Source of the DNA: Geobacteraceae bacterium
GTDB taxonomy: Bacteria; Desulfobacterota; Desulfuromonadia; Geobacterales; Pseudopelobacteraceae
Reading direction: 5' to 3'
Length of the DNA: 64,000 nt
Assembly (NCBI GenBank): GCA_016720395.1
Contig: JADKKR010000007.1
Coordinates: 1-64,000, forward strand
How positions within the stretch are numbered: position 1 is the stretch's first letter; the number at the start of each line of letters is the position of its first letter. This document shows, piece after piece, positions 8,807-16,678 of this stretch. The notes under the pieces are model-generated. The model was not told where the DNA came from. It saw nothing but the letters and a program-made list of their open reading frames with translations, and made no database searches. Made by a program: the position numbers and the translations under genes.

Positions 8807-10294
8807 TTATGGTGTCCCCGTAAGCAGCTGCACCGGCAGGTGGATCATATCCAGCAGCGGCGCGGGATGAACACCCATCCAGAGGTCAAGCAGCGCCAGT
8901 ACTACCAGCAAGGAAAACTCCCGCAGAGAAAGGTCAGCCAGCGGCAGGGGCTGCCGCTCCTCCTGGAAAAGGACCTCCTGCACCAGACGCACGGTGTAGA
9001 CCAGGGTCAGCACGATGCCGACAAAGGCCAGGGCCGCGACCAGCGGCGCTTTCTTCATCGTACCGACCAGCACCAGGAATTCACCCACAAAATTGTTCAG
9101 GCCCGGCAGCCCGAGGGATGCCAGGGAGAAGAACAGGAAGAAAAAGGAATAGCGGGGAATCTTGCCCCACAGGCCGCCAAATGCCCGGATATCACGGGTA
9201 TGGGCCCGTTCGTCCAGCATCCCCACCAGACAGAACAGTGCGCCGGTAGTGACGCCGTGATTGGCCATCTGGATGATCGAGCCGGACAGGGCCACCGGTT
9301 GCCAGGCTGCGATGCCGATGGCCACGAAACCCATGTGCCCGATGCTGGAGTATGCGATCAGCCGCTTCATATCCTCCTGGGCAAAGGCCACCAGCGAGGC
9401 GTAGATAATGCCGATCACTGCCAGGGCATACAAAAGCGGCGTCAAGGTCTGGGCCGCCTGGGGGAAGAGCGGATAACCGAAGCGGATCAGACCGTAGCTG
9501 CCGGTCTTGAGCAGCAGCCCGGCCAGGATTACGCTGCCGGCGGTGGGGGCGTCGGTGTGGGCGTCCGGCAGCCAGGTGTGCAGCGGGAAGAGCGGGAACT
9601 TGATGGCAAAGGCCAGGAAAAAGGCGCCGAACAGCCAGAGCTGGGTTTCAGGAGCAATCTGCGTTCCCAGCAGTTCGTGTAGCCCGAAGGTCGCCACACC
9701 GGTCTGTTGAGCATGGGTCAGGTGCAGGGCGACGATCGCCAGCAGCATCAGCAGTGAGCCGAACATGGTAAAGAGAAAGAACTTGATCGTTGAATAGATC
9801 CTGCGGCCATGTCCCCAGACCCCGATCAGGAAGAACATCGGAATCAGCATGACCTCCCAGAACAGGTAAAACAGGGCCAGATCAAGTGCCAGAAAGACGC
9901 CCATGATGCCCGATTCCATGACCAGCATCAGAGTCAGGAACAGGCCGGTCTTTTCGGTGATCGAGTTCCACGACACCGTCAGGGCAACGCAGAAGGTGAA
10001 GGCGGTCAGCATGACCATCAGCAGCGAAATGCCGTCCAACCCCAGGGTATAGCGGATACCGAAGGCCGGAATCCAGGCGGCATCCTCCTGCAACAGATAA
10101 CCGGGCAGCTGTGCCGGGATCGTCGACAGACCCCGCCAGGAAGCGTACAGCCAGGCTGCAAGCGCCAGCTCTATCAGCGCCACGCCCAGTGCGATCGGAC
10201 GCGCCGAAACCCGGCAGTTCCAGACCGGCAGGAGCAGCAGACAACCCGCCAGGGGGAGAAAGATCAGGACACTCAGCAGAGGGAGGTCTGTCAT
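8807..10294 (-). CDS. nuoM: NADH-quinone oxidoreductase subunit M
   Basis: A 495-residue antiporter-like subunit of complex I. Characteristic blocks are RYTLGLDGISLLMV near residue 75, FYLFWEVMLIPMFFLIGVWG and FKLPLHTWLPDAHTDAP-like sequence (here FPLFPLHTWLPDAHTDAPT). The start at MTDLPLLSVL (10294) overlaps the nuoL stop in an ATGA arrangement, so translation is probably coupled; a longer frame from 10309 is less likely. About 14 membrane helices. Confidence 0.95.
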   Translation of the reverse strand: MTDLPLLSVLIFLPLAGCLLLLPVWNCRVSARPIALGVALIELALAAWLYASWRGLSTIPAQLPGYLLQEDAAWIPAFGIRYTLGLDGISLLMVMLTAFTFCVALTVSWNSITEKTGLFLTLMLVMESGIMGVFLALDLALFYLFWEVMLIPMFFLIGVWGHGRRIYSTIKFFLFTMFGSLLMLLAIVALHLTHAQQTGVATFGLHELLGTQIAPETQLWLFGAFFLAFAIKFPLFPLHTWLPDAHTDAPTAGSVILAGLLLKTGSYGLIRFGYPLFPQAAQTLTPLLYALAVIGIIYASLVAFAQEDMKRLIAYSSIGHMGFVAIGIAAWQPVALSGSIIQMANHGVTTGALFCLVGMLDERAHTRDIRAFGGLWGKIPRYSFFFLFFSLASLGLPGLNNFVGEFLVLVGTMKKAPLVAALAFVGIVLTLVYTVRLVQEVLFQEERQPLPLADLSLREFSLLVVLALLDLWMGVHPAPLLDMIHLPVQLLTGTP

Positions 10295-12243
10295 GACATC
10301 ACCATCCACGCCACGTAAACCAGCACTACCGCCACCCCGCCTGCGATAGCGATCAGCGATGTTGCAACCTTGCCCGTGCTCAGTCCGGCAGGCAGCCCCC
10401 CCAGGCGTGCAGTGAGGCGTGCCAGGCCATCCAGAGTCCCGTCGATGGCGGCCTCGTCAACCCCTTTCCAGAAGAAACGAGCCAGCCAGAAAAACGGGCG
10501 AATGATCAGCAGGCGGTAGAGGTCGTCCAGCATCCATCCCGACTGCAGGAAGCGGATGTGAAAGGGCGCCTCGCCGCTTTCAGTCGCCAGCGAGACCGCG
10601 CGGCGGTCACCGGTATAGCGCGACCAGGCCAGACCAAGGCCGATGATGCTGGCCGTGGCGGCCATGATCTGCAGGGCAATCTCGGTGACAGCAGATGCGT
10701 GCGCCGCCGGTGAAAATCCGCCGATTGACCCGAGGTAGCCGGACAGCAGACCGTGATTGCCGAGGTAGGCCGGCAGGTTGATGAGGCCTCCCAGAAGACC
10801 AAGGATTGCCAGGGGGATCAGGGTTAGGGTCATGACAGCAGGCAGCGGTTCGGTTCGACTCCGCTCAACGACCGGGTCTCCGCTCATCGACTGTTCATGT
10901 TCAGTTACAGCCCGTGGGCTGAGCGGAGTCGAAGCCTCACCATGGAACACCACAAACAGCATGCGGAAGGTATAGAACGAGGTCAACAGAGCCGTCACGA
11001 GCCCCAGAGCGAACAGCCCCGTGTAGAGCGGCCCGCCATGCTCCAGGACAGCGCCCAGGATAGCATCCTTGCTGAAGAAACCGCCGCTGCCCGGGAAACC
11101 GGCCAGACAGAGCACGCCGGCCAGAAAGGGCCAGTAGACCGCCGGCAGCCGCCCTTTCAGCCCACCCATGCGGAAGATGTCCTGCTGGTGGTGCAGGGCA
11201 GTGATCACACAGCCGGCCCCCAGGAACAGCAGGGCCTTGAAAAAGGCGTGGGTCAGCAGGTGGAAGGTACTGGCGGTCAACGCTCCGGCTCCGACAGCCA
11301 GAACCATGTAGCCGATCTGGCTGATCGTGGAATAGGCCAGAATGCGCTTCAGGTCGCGTTGTACGCAGGCGCAGGTGGCGGCGTAAAGGGCGGTTACCCC
11401 GCCGGTGATTGCGATGGCAGCCTGAACCGAGGGCGATGCCCCGATCAACGGGAACATGCGTGCCAGCAGGTAGACCCCGGCTGTGACCATCGTAGCAGCG
11501 TGGATCTGGGCCGAGACGGGTGTGGGGCCGGCCATGGCATCAGGAAGCCAGACCGACAGCGGCAGCTGGGCCGACTTGCCGGCCGCCCCGATCAGCAGCA
11601 GTATCCCCAGGGCCGTTATAACCCCGGCCGGCATCAGGAAGCCCATAGTATTGAGTTCGCTGATAGACTCAGTGCCGAACAGATGGAACATCCAGACCAT
11701 GGCGATACCGAAGGCGGTGTCACCGATACGGGTGACGATAAAGGCCTTACGCCCTGCGGTGGCATTTTTCGGGTCGCTGTACCAGAATCCTATCAGAGCA
11801 TAGGAGCAGAAGCCGACCCCCTCCCACCCCAGATAGAGCAGCGGCAGGTTTTCGGCCAGGATCAGCACCAGCATGGCAAAGACAAAGATGTTCAACAGTG
11901 CAAAGTAGCGGGCGGGAGATGGGTCGTCCTTCATGTACCCGACGGAGTAGAGGTGGATGAGTCCGCAGACAAAGGTGATCATCAGGGTCAGCGCAAGGGA
12001 GAGTTGGTCGAGGTAGAGGGCGATGGGCGCCTTGAAATCGAAGTCCGAGAGCCAGGAGGCGTACTCGATGCGGACAGGGACCGTAAACTGCAGGAAGGCC
12101 ACAATACTGCAGGCAAAGGCGCCCCAGATCACGCCGCAGGCAATCGTCTCAACCACCCGGCGCGGCAGGCTGCGGCCGAAGAGGGCGTTGAAGGTGCCGC
12201 CCAGCAGAGGCAGCAGGAGTATGAGGGCCAGGTAGAGCTTCAT
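10291..12243 (-). CDS. nuoL: NADH-quinone oxidoreductase subunit L
   Basis: A 650-residue proton-pumping subunit of complex I with the usual features: YLGWEGVGFCSYALIGFWY, KSAQLPLSVWLPDAMAGPTPVSAQIHAATMV-type block split over residues 220-250, and the C-terminal amphipathic arm. An unusual loop at about residues 437-464, between FRMLFVVFHG and the next helix, is encoded by a palindromic element inserted in frame (see the repeat at 10854-10933). Its start overlaps the zinc-ribbon gene's stop and its stop overlaps the nuoM start, both as ATGA. Confidence 0.96.
   Translation of the reverse strand: MKLYLALILLLPLLGGTFNALFGRSLPRRVVETIACGVIWGAFACSIVAFLQFTVPVRIEYASWLSDFDFKAPIALYLDQLSLALTLMITFVCGLIHLYSVGYMKDDPSPARYFALLNIFVFAMLVLILAENLPLLYLGWEGVGFCSYALIGFWYSDPKNATAGRKAFIVTRIGDTAFGIAMVWMFHLFGTESISELNTMGFLMPAGVITALGILLLIGAAGKSAQLPLSVWLPDAMAGPTPVSAQIHAATMVTAGVYLLARMFPLIGASPSVQAAIAITGGVTALYAATCACVQRDLKRILAYSTISQIGYMVLAVGAGALTASTFHLLTHAFFKALLFLGAGCVITALHHQQDIFRMGGLKGRLPAVYWPFLAGVLCLAGFPGSGGFFSKDAILGAVLEHGGPLYTGLFALGLVTALLTSFYTFRMLFVVFHGEASTPLSPRAVTEHEQSMSGDPVVERSRTEPLPAVMTLTLIPLAILGLLGGLINLPAYLGNHGLLSGYLGSIGGFSPAAHASAVTEIALQIMAATASIIGLGLAWSRYTGDRRAVSLATESGEAPFHIRFLQSGWMLDDLYRLLIIRPFFWLARFFWKGVDEAAIDGTLDGLARLTARLGGLPAGLSTGKVATSLIAIAGGVAVVLVYVAWMVMS
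10854..10933. repeat. Palindromic element inserted in frame within nuoL
   Basis: TTCGACTCCGCTCA at 10854-10867 and its exact reverse complement TGAGCGGAGTCGAA at 10920-10933 form a 14 bp perfect inverted repeat with a 52 bp loop. The arms match the GAGCGGAGTCGAAG-type palindromes that I recall as common intergenic repeats in several bacteria. Here the unit lies inside a coding sequence, keeps the frame and adds a hydrophilic loop rich in Ser, Pro, Glu and Arg. Confidence 0.85.
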
Positions 12244-12446
12244 GCTTTACGTCCAAATAATCTTCCGAAAATCCCTTTGTGTACCCGGTCTTCAGCCGTC
12301 AGGCATGAACTGCAGACCTTGACCTTCTTTTCATCGGCCAGCACGCTGTTGAGGTGCCGGTTGCAGGCGAATTTACGACAACGGGTACAGATGCCGCCGC
12401 TGCCGACCGGACTCTGGGAATTGCAGACACCGCATCTCCACTGCAT
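12240..12446 (-). CDS. Small double zinc-ribbon protein inside the nuo cluster
   Basis: A 68-residue protein with four Cys pairs: CGVC, CTRC, a Cys-Asn-Arg-His and CSSC, so it probably binds zinc or iron. The C-terminus is basic (GIFGRLFGRKA). No signal peptide or membrane helix is visible. It sits between nuoK (4 bp) and nuoL (ATGA overlap), so it is translated with the complex I genes. I do not recognise it as a known complex I subunit; a role in assembly is only an inference from position. Confidence 0.8.
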   Translation of the reverse strand: MQWRCGVCNSQSPVGSGGICTRCRKFACNRHLNSVLADEKKVKVCSSCLTAEDRVHKGIFGRLFGRKA

Positions 12447-12450
12447 CGAT

Positions 12451-12759
12451 CTACCCCTTCATCTCGCTGAACATATCCGTATTTACCGTCCGCTTCTTTC
12501 GGTGCAGGTAGACCACCATGGCCAACGCCAGCGAGACCTCGGCCGAGGTCAGGGCCATGATGAAGATCGCGAACAGCTGGCCGTCCGGGTTGCCCCAGCG
12601 GGCCGAGCCGGCCACGAATACCAGCATGACGGCATTCAGCATGACCTCGATGCAGACCAGCATCATGATCAGGTTGGCCCGCCATGCAAGCAGCCCGCCC
12701 ATGCCGAGGAAGAACAGCAGGCCCGCCAGGACCAGGATATGTTCGAACGGGACAATCAT
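12451..12759 (-). CDS. nuoK: NADH-quinone oxidoreductase subunit K
   Basis: A 102-residue subunit of complex I with three membrane helices and the conserved glutamates in helices two and three (MMLVCIEVMLNAVML and MALTSAEVSLALAMV), which take part in proton translocation. The length is normal. The start overlaps the nuoJ stop in an ATGA arrangement. Confidence 0.96.
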   Translation of the reverse strand: MIVPFEHILVLAGLLFFLGMGGLLAWRANLIMMLVCIEVMLNAVMLVFVAGSARWGNPDGQLFAIFIMALTSAEVSLALAMVVYLHRKKRTVNTDMFSEMKG

Positions 12760-13259
12760 TTTGAATCACCACTTTTTGCCTGTCTGCCAAGATAGAGAGC
12801 ACCAACAAGAGCAAAGAGCAGTTGGAGGGAAATAAGTTCCACCGCCAACCCATGCTCCTGGAACAGCCTGACCGCCACCTCGCGGATGGTCGGCATGGCT
12901 GCGGGGGCGGCAGGAGCGGCGTGGCGGGAAACGATCACCAGCACCAGCGAAGCGATGCTGATTCCGGACAGAACAGCAGCCGGCAGCCATTCCTTCCAGT
13001 GGGGAGCGAGCCCCTTCTCCGGGTGCCCAAGGTCGAGCATCATGATCACGAACAGGAACAGCACCATGATGGCCCCGGCATAGAGGATCACCTCGAAAGC
13101 CGCCACCAGCGGCGCCATCAGCAGGTAGAAGATGGTTGCCATGGAAAACAGCGAGGTCACCAGAAACAGGATGGCGTGCACCGGGTGTTTTTCGGTGATG
13201 GCCAGGACCGTGGCGAGAACCGCCGCAGCGGCCAGTATGTAGAAAATGGTCTGTTCCAT
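12756..13259 (-). CDS. nuoJ: NADH-quinone oxidoreductase subunit J
   Basis: A 167-residue membrane subunit of complex I with five predicted helices. The family block EVILYAGAIMVLFLFVIMML around residues 55-75 is clear. It ends in an ATGA overlap with nuoK. Upstream, 175 bp with an inverted-repeat element separate it from nuoI. Confidence 0.95.
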   Translation of the reverse strand: MEQTIFYILAAAAVLATVLAITEKHPVHAILFLVTSLFSMATIFYLLMAPLVAAFEVILYAGAIMVLFLFVIMMLDLGHPEKGLAPHWKEWLPAAVLSGISIASLVLVIVSRHAAPAAPAAMPTIREVAVRLFQEHGLAVELISLQLLFALVGALYLGRQAKSGDSK

Positions 13260-13274
13260 AAGGTCACAATCGAT

Positions 13275-13427
13275 CTCTCACAGAGCTCACAGAGGCACGG
13301 AGAGAGTCAAAAAGAGTTACAACAATTGGAAAAAAGCTGTAAATTCGAAAGTTATTTTCCAGTGTACGTTCGTTTTTGCTTAGGTCTGTACTCTCTTTTC
13401 TCTGTGCCTCTGCTAACTCTGTGAGAG
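13275..13427. repeat. Intergenic inverted-repeat element B (CACAGAG family)
   Basis: The nuoI-nuoJ gap is filled by a 153 bp element with imperfect 28 bp terminal inverted repeats. The left end at 13275-13302 contains CTCTCACAGAGCTCACAGAG plus GCACGGAG; the right end at 13400-13427 reads CTCTGTGCCTCTGCTAACTC then TGTGAGAG. The arms agree at 24 of 28 positions. The interior of about 97 bp is AT-rich and has no open frame. Confidence 0.8.
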
Positions 13428-13434
13428 CAAGCTT

Positions 13435-13971
13435 TTACGGCATCAAGCTTCTCACATCCACCGGCCTGCTCTCTTCCATCCCCTCCCCGCGCGGCTGCGT
13501 CACCCCGATGCCGGCGTGGTGGTAGAAGTTGTAGCTGTCATCCTTGCCGCAGCCGTCGATCAACAGGTCTTCCTTCTCGTAGACCAGGTCCATGATATCC
13601 CGCGTACAGATCTCGTAGTCCGGCGTCATCTGGATCGCCATGGTCGGGCAGGCCTCGGCACACAGGCCGCAGAAGATGCAGCGCGAGAAATTAATCCGGA
13701 ACCATGCGGCGTAGCGGCGGCCGTCCTCACGTTCGGCTGACTGCATGGAGATGCAGTCCACCGGACAGGCTGCTGAACAGAGGTAACAGGCCACGCAGCG
13801 TTCGCCGCCCTCCGGATCGCGGGTCAGGACGATACGCGCACGGAAGCGGGGATAGGGCGTACGCTTCTCCTCGGGATACTGGATCGTCACCGGCTTGCGC
13901 AGCATATGGCGCAGGGTGACGCCAAAACCGCCGACCAGGGCCTTTATGTCATCTACTACGGACATGCACAT
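13435..13971 (-). CDS. nuoI: NADH-quinone oxidoreductase subunit I
   Basis: A 178-residue ferredoxin-like subunit that carries the two [4Fe-4S] clusters (N6a, N6b) at the base of the peripheral arm. Both motifs are intact: CVACYLCSAACPVDCI and CIFCGLCAEACPTMAI. It is the only hydrophilic complex I subunit in this cluster. It is downstream of the ankyrin gene and followed by element B before nuoJ. A shorter start at MSVVDDIKALV is possible and would remove two residues. Confidence 0.95.
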   Translation of the reverse strand: MCMSVVDDIKALVGGFGVTLRHMLRKPVTIQYPEEKRTPYPRFRARIVLTRDPEGGERCVACYLCSAACPVDCISMQSAEREDGRRYAAWFRINFSRCIFCGLCAEACPTMAIQMTPDYEICTRDIMDLVYEKEDLLIDGCGKDDSYNFYHHAGIGVTQPRGEGMEESRPVDVRSLMP

Positions 13972-14001
13972 CCCGCCTTCTGGATTCGTAACTTACTGTA
14001 G

Positions 14002-14036
14002 AGACGCCCTGCGGGCGGCTACCTCGCAGGGCGTCT
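14002..14036. repeat. Perfect 12 bp stem-loop between nuoI and ankyrin gene
   Basis: AGACGCCCTGCG at 14002-14013 is followed after 11 bases by its exact reverse complement at 14025-14036. Neither side has a T-run, so it is not a typical intrinsic terminator. It could stabilise or process the nuo transcript, or be a member of a dispersed repeat family. Confidence 0.6.
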
Positions 14037-14062
14037 TGCTTCATCACCTGTAACGCAGTGCT

Positions 14063-14485
14063 TCAGGCATTTCCATGTTTGGCCCGCTCGGCCTTTTTCA
14101 GCAGGGCGGCGGCCAGCGGATGACTGTTGTTTTCGGCATACATGGCGGCTGTTGTTGCCGCGGAGGTAATCAGCGAGGGGCTGGCACCACCATCCAGCAG
14201 GCTCTGGATGGTCTTGTTGCAGCCGTAGATGGCGGCCAGCATCAACGGGGTATGGCCGGCACTGTCACGGGCATCGATATCAGCCCCCTTCTTGATCAGC
14301 ATCTCGACGATCTCGGTGTGGCCATTAGCTGCTGCATAGTGGAGGGCGGTCTTTCCCTTGGCGCTGGTGGAGGTCAGGTCTGCCCCGCGATGCAGCAGGT
14401 CCAGGACAAAGTCCTTCTGACCCTCCTTGGCAGCAGCAATCAGTGGTGTGTGTCCGTGACGGTCCTTGGCGTTTACACTTTCCAT
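14063..14485 (-). CDS. Ankyrin-repeat protein inside the nuo cluster
   Basis: A 140-residue protein made almost wholly of four ankyrin repeats, for example GHTPLIAAAKEGQKDFVLDL, GKTALHYAAANGHTEIVEML and GHTPLMLAAIYGCNKTIQSL. The start MESVNAKD is set by an AAGGAGGAAG ribosome binding site at 14491-14500; the longer frame from 14542 has none. No signal peptide, so probably a cytoplasmic protein-binding scaffold. It lies between nuoH and nuoI on the same strand and has no known complex I role. Confidence 0.88.
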   Translation of the reverse strand: MESVNAKDRHGHTPLIAAAKEGQKDFVLDLLHRGADLTSTSAKGKTALHYAAANGHTEIVEMLIKKGADIDARDSAGHTPLMLAAIYGCNKTIQSLLDGGASPSLITSAATTAAMYAENNSHPLAAALLKKAERAKHGNA

Positions 14486-14557
14486 GTGTGCTTCCTCCTT
14501 TTTGTTGTGGTAACAGTTCGAACAACCCGGTCCGTGTGTCAATAGTGTTTCAGTAGA

Positions 14558-15556
14558 TTACATATGATTTTTGAGCATCAGCCACCATGCAGTTACCAGA
14601 ATATTCATAAGCGCCAGCGGCGTCAAGACCTTCCAGCCCAGGTGCATCAATTGGTCATAGCGCAAGCGCGGCAGCGTACCGCGCATCCAGATGAAGAAAA
14701 ATGCGAAGGCCAGTGTTTTCAAGGTAAACCAGATCACCGGCGGCAGCAGGGGGCCGTGCCACCCTCCCAGGAACAGAGTTGTCGCCAGCCCCCCCAGGAC
14801 GATGATATTGATGTATTCTCCCACAAAGAACAGTCCGAAACGCATGCCGGAATATTCGGTATGGAAACCGGCCACCAGTTCTCCTTCGGCCTCGGGCAGA
14901 TCGAAGGGAATCCGCTTGCACTCGGCCGTGATGCTGATCAGGAAGATGATGAAAGCCAGCGGCTGATAGATGATAAAGGGGATCGTTCTCTGGGCATCCA
15001 CGATCTCGGTCAGGCTGAAGGAACGGGCCAGCATGACGATCGGCACCAGCGACAATCCCATGGAGAGCTCGTAGGAGATCAGCTGGGCCAGGCCGCGAAT
15101 GCCGCCCAGCAGTGAGTACTTGGAATTGGAGGCCCATCCGCCGATGGCCACGCCGTAAACGGCAATGGAGGAGAGTGCCAGGAAGAACAGCAGGCCGATG
15201 TTCAGATCGGCCACCACCAGGGGCACCGCATGTCCGGCGACCGTCAGCGGTGCGCCGAAGGGGATCACGGCAAAGATCATGATGGCGGGGATGGCAGCCA
15301 TGGCCGGGGCCAGGTAGAACAGCCACTTGTCAGCGGCTGAAGGGAGAAAATCTTCTTTGGTGAGGAGTTTGATCAGGTCTGCCAGGGGCTGCAGCAGACC
15401 GAAAGGACCGACGCGGTTGGGCCCTTTGCGGTCCTGGACCCAGGCCAGGATCCTGCGTTCTGCAAATACCAGGTAGGCGGCAAGAGTGAGGATCACGAAA
15501 AAAACCAGCCCGACCTTGGCGGCAAACAGCGCTATGTCCACAGAGGATGCCGTCAT
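14558..15556 (-). CDS. nuoH: NADH-quinone oxidoreductase subunit H
   Basis: A 332-residue membrane subunit at the quinone-binding junction of complex I. Family blocks are present: AERRILAWVQDRKGPNRVGPFGL, LLTKEDF, and ECKRIPFDLPEAEGELVAGFHTEYSG around residue 215, which contains the functionally important acidic loop. The start at MTASSVD follows a GAAGG site; a GTG start at 15574 is the alternative. This is the first gene of the cluster, and no nuoA-G genes precede it: the next gene upstream is the divergent engB. Confidence 0.94.
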   Translation of the reverse strand: MTASSVDIALFAAKVGLVFFVILTLAAYLVFAERRILAWVQDRKGPNRVGPFGLLQPLADLIKLLTKEDFLPSAADKWLFYLAPAMAAIPAIMIFAVIPFGAPLTVAGHAVPLVVADLNIGLLFFLALSSIAVYGVAIGGWASNSKYSLLGGIRGLAQLISYELSMGLSLVPIVMLARSFSLTEIVDAQRTIPFIIYQPLAFIIFLISITAECKRIPFDLPEAEGELVAGFHTEYSGMRFGLFFVGEYINIIVLGGLATTLFLGGWHGPLLPPVIWFTLKTLAFAFFFIWMRGTLPRLRYDQLMHLGWKVLTPLALMNILVTAWWLMLKNHM

Positions 15557-15681
15557 TGAGACCTTCGCACACACGGGTAAAGGGACACAAGCGAGACGCT
15601 ATTGATATAGCACAAAACGATTCTGAAAACTATGGCGATTTTTGCCGGTGCTCCATAAAAATGAGCCGCTGAAATAAGCGC

Positions 15682-15711
15682 TTGTATCGTAGAACTCGGG
15701 CGCATTATAAT
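15682..15711 (+). promoter_or_regulatory. Predicted sigma-70-type promoter of engB
   Basis: TTGTAT at 15682-15687 and TATAAT at 15706-15711 with an 18 bp spacer. The predicted start site is near 15718, 18 bases before the engB ATG. Its position argues against the longer engB open frame that begins at the -35 box. Confidence 0.6.
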
Positions 15712-15735
15712 GCCGGCCACAAGGAGAGTTACAGC

Positions 15736-16338
15736 ATGGATGTGTACCAGGCGGTTTTTATCAAAAGCGCCGTAAAACCCAAGGATTTTCCTCCCCCCGA
15801 ACTGCCGGAGGTAGCTTTTGTCGGCCGCTCCAATGTCGGCAAGTCCTCGCTGATCAATGTGCTGGCCGGCCGCAAGGCGCTGGTCCGTACAAGTTCGACC
15901 CCCGGCCGGACCCAGCTGATCAATTTCTTCGACCTCAACAGCATCCTGACCCTGGTGGACCTGCCCGGCTACGGCTACGCCAAGGCACCACCCGAACTGC
16001 GCAAGCAGTGGGGACCGATGATCGAGACCTACCTGGCCAAACGGGAAAACCTCAAGGCGGTGGTGCTGATCCTGGACATCCGCCGCATCCCCTCCGACGG
16101 AGATCTGGATATGCTGGGCTGGCTGGAACGCTACAACATACCACCGATCATCGTGCTGACCAAATGCGACAAGCTCTCCAAGACCGAACGGGCCAAGCAG
16201 ACGACGCTGATAGCGGCGGCCATCAAACGGGACAGGAGCATGCTGCTGCCGTTCTCGGCTCTGTCGAAAGATGGCCGGGCTGGAATCTGGCAGGAGATCA
16301 GGCAGCAATTGGGCATCAATGAACAAACGAAATCATGA
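15736..16338 (+). CDS. engB: Ribosome biogenesis GTPase EngB/YsxC
   Basis: A 200-residue TRAFAC-class GTPase needed for 50S ribosome assembly. G1 GRSNVGKSSL, a switch region STPGRTQLINFF, G3 DLPGYGYAK, G4 TKCDK and G5-like FSALS are all visible. The start MDVYQAVFIK follows AAGGAGAG at 15721. It runs divergently from nuoH and its stop overlaps the acylphosphatase start (ATGA). Confidence 0.95.
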   Translation: MDVYQAVFIKSAVKPKDFPPPELPEVAFVGRSNVGKSSLINVLAGRKALVRTSSTPGRTQLINFFDLNSILTLVDLPGYGYAKAPPELRKQWGPMIETYLAKRENLKAVVLILDIRRIPSDGDLDMLGWLERYNIPPIIVLTKCDKLSKTERAKQTTLIAAAIKRDRSMLLPFSALSKDGRAGIWQEIRQQLGINEQTKS

Positions 16339-16607
16339 CCAGAGTTTCAGTCATCATCCACGGACTGGTCCAGGGGGTCGCCTTCCGGCACCATACCCGC
16401 CAGCGGGCCCTTGATCTGGGGGTCTGCGGCTTGGTCCGCAACCAGCCGGACGGTGCTGTGGAGGGAATCTTCGAGGGCAGTGACGAAGCGGTAGCGTCGC
16501 TGGTGGAATGGTGCCGCAACGGACCACCGGCGGCGCGGGTGGAACGGCTGGATATCAGCCGGGGCAACTACAGCGGAACATTTGATACTTTTTCCGTCAC
16601 CTTTTAA
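16335..16607 (+). CDS. acyP: Acylphosphatase
   Basis: A 90-residue enzyme that hydrolyses carboxyl-phosphate bonds. The catalytic pieces are GLVQGVAFRHHT (Arg of the P-loop) and GLVRNQPDGAVEG (the catalytic Asn). Overlap with the engB stop suggests translational coupling. Length and layout are normal for the family. Confidence 0.93.
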   Translation: MTRVSVIIHGLVQGVAFRHHTRQRALDLGVCGLVRNQPDGAVEGIFEGSDEAVASLVEWCRNGPPAARVERLDISRGNYSGTFDTFSVTF

Positions 16608-16678
16608 TCTGTTGCGGAGCGGGTATCCCGTTCATCTCTGTAACATTTGATTTCAAATATAATCGCCAGGATACTCAG

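Noticed and set aside
10897..12795. A 632-codon plus-strand open frame
   Set aside because: It is antisense to nuoL and nuoK, has a biased His/Gln/Arg composition and no domain or ribosome binding site; a shadow of GC-rich coding sequence.
13260..13434. An insertion sequence remnant between nuoI and nuoJ
   Set aside because: The arms are present but there is no transposase frame and the unit is only 153 bp; it is listed as a repeat element instead.
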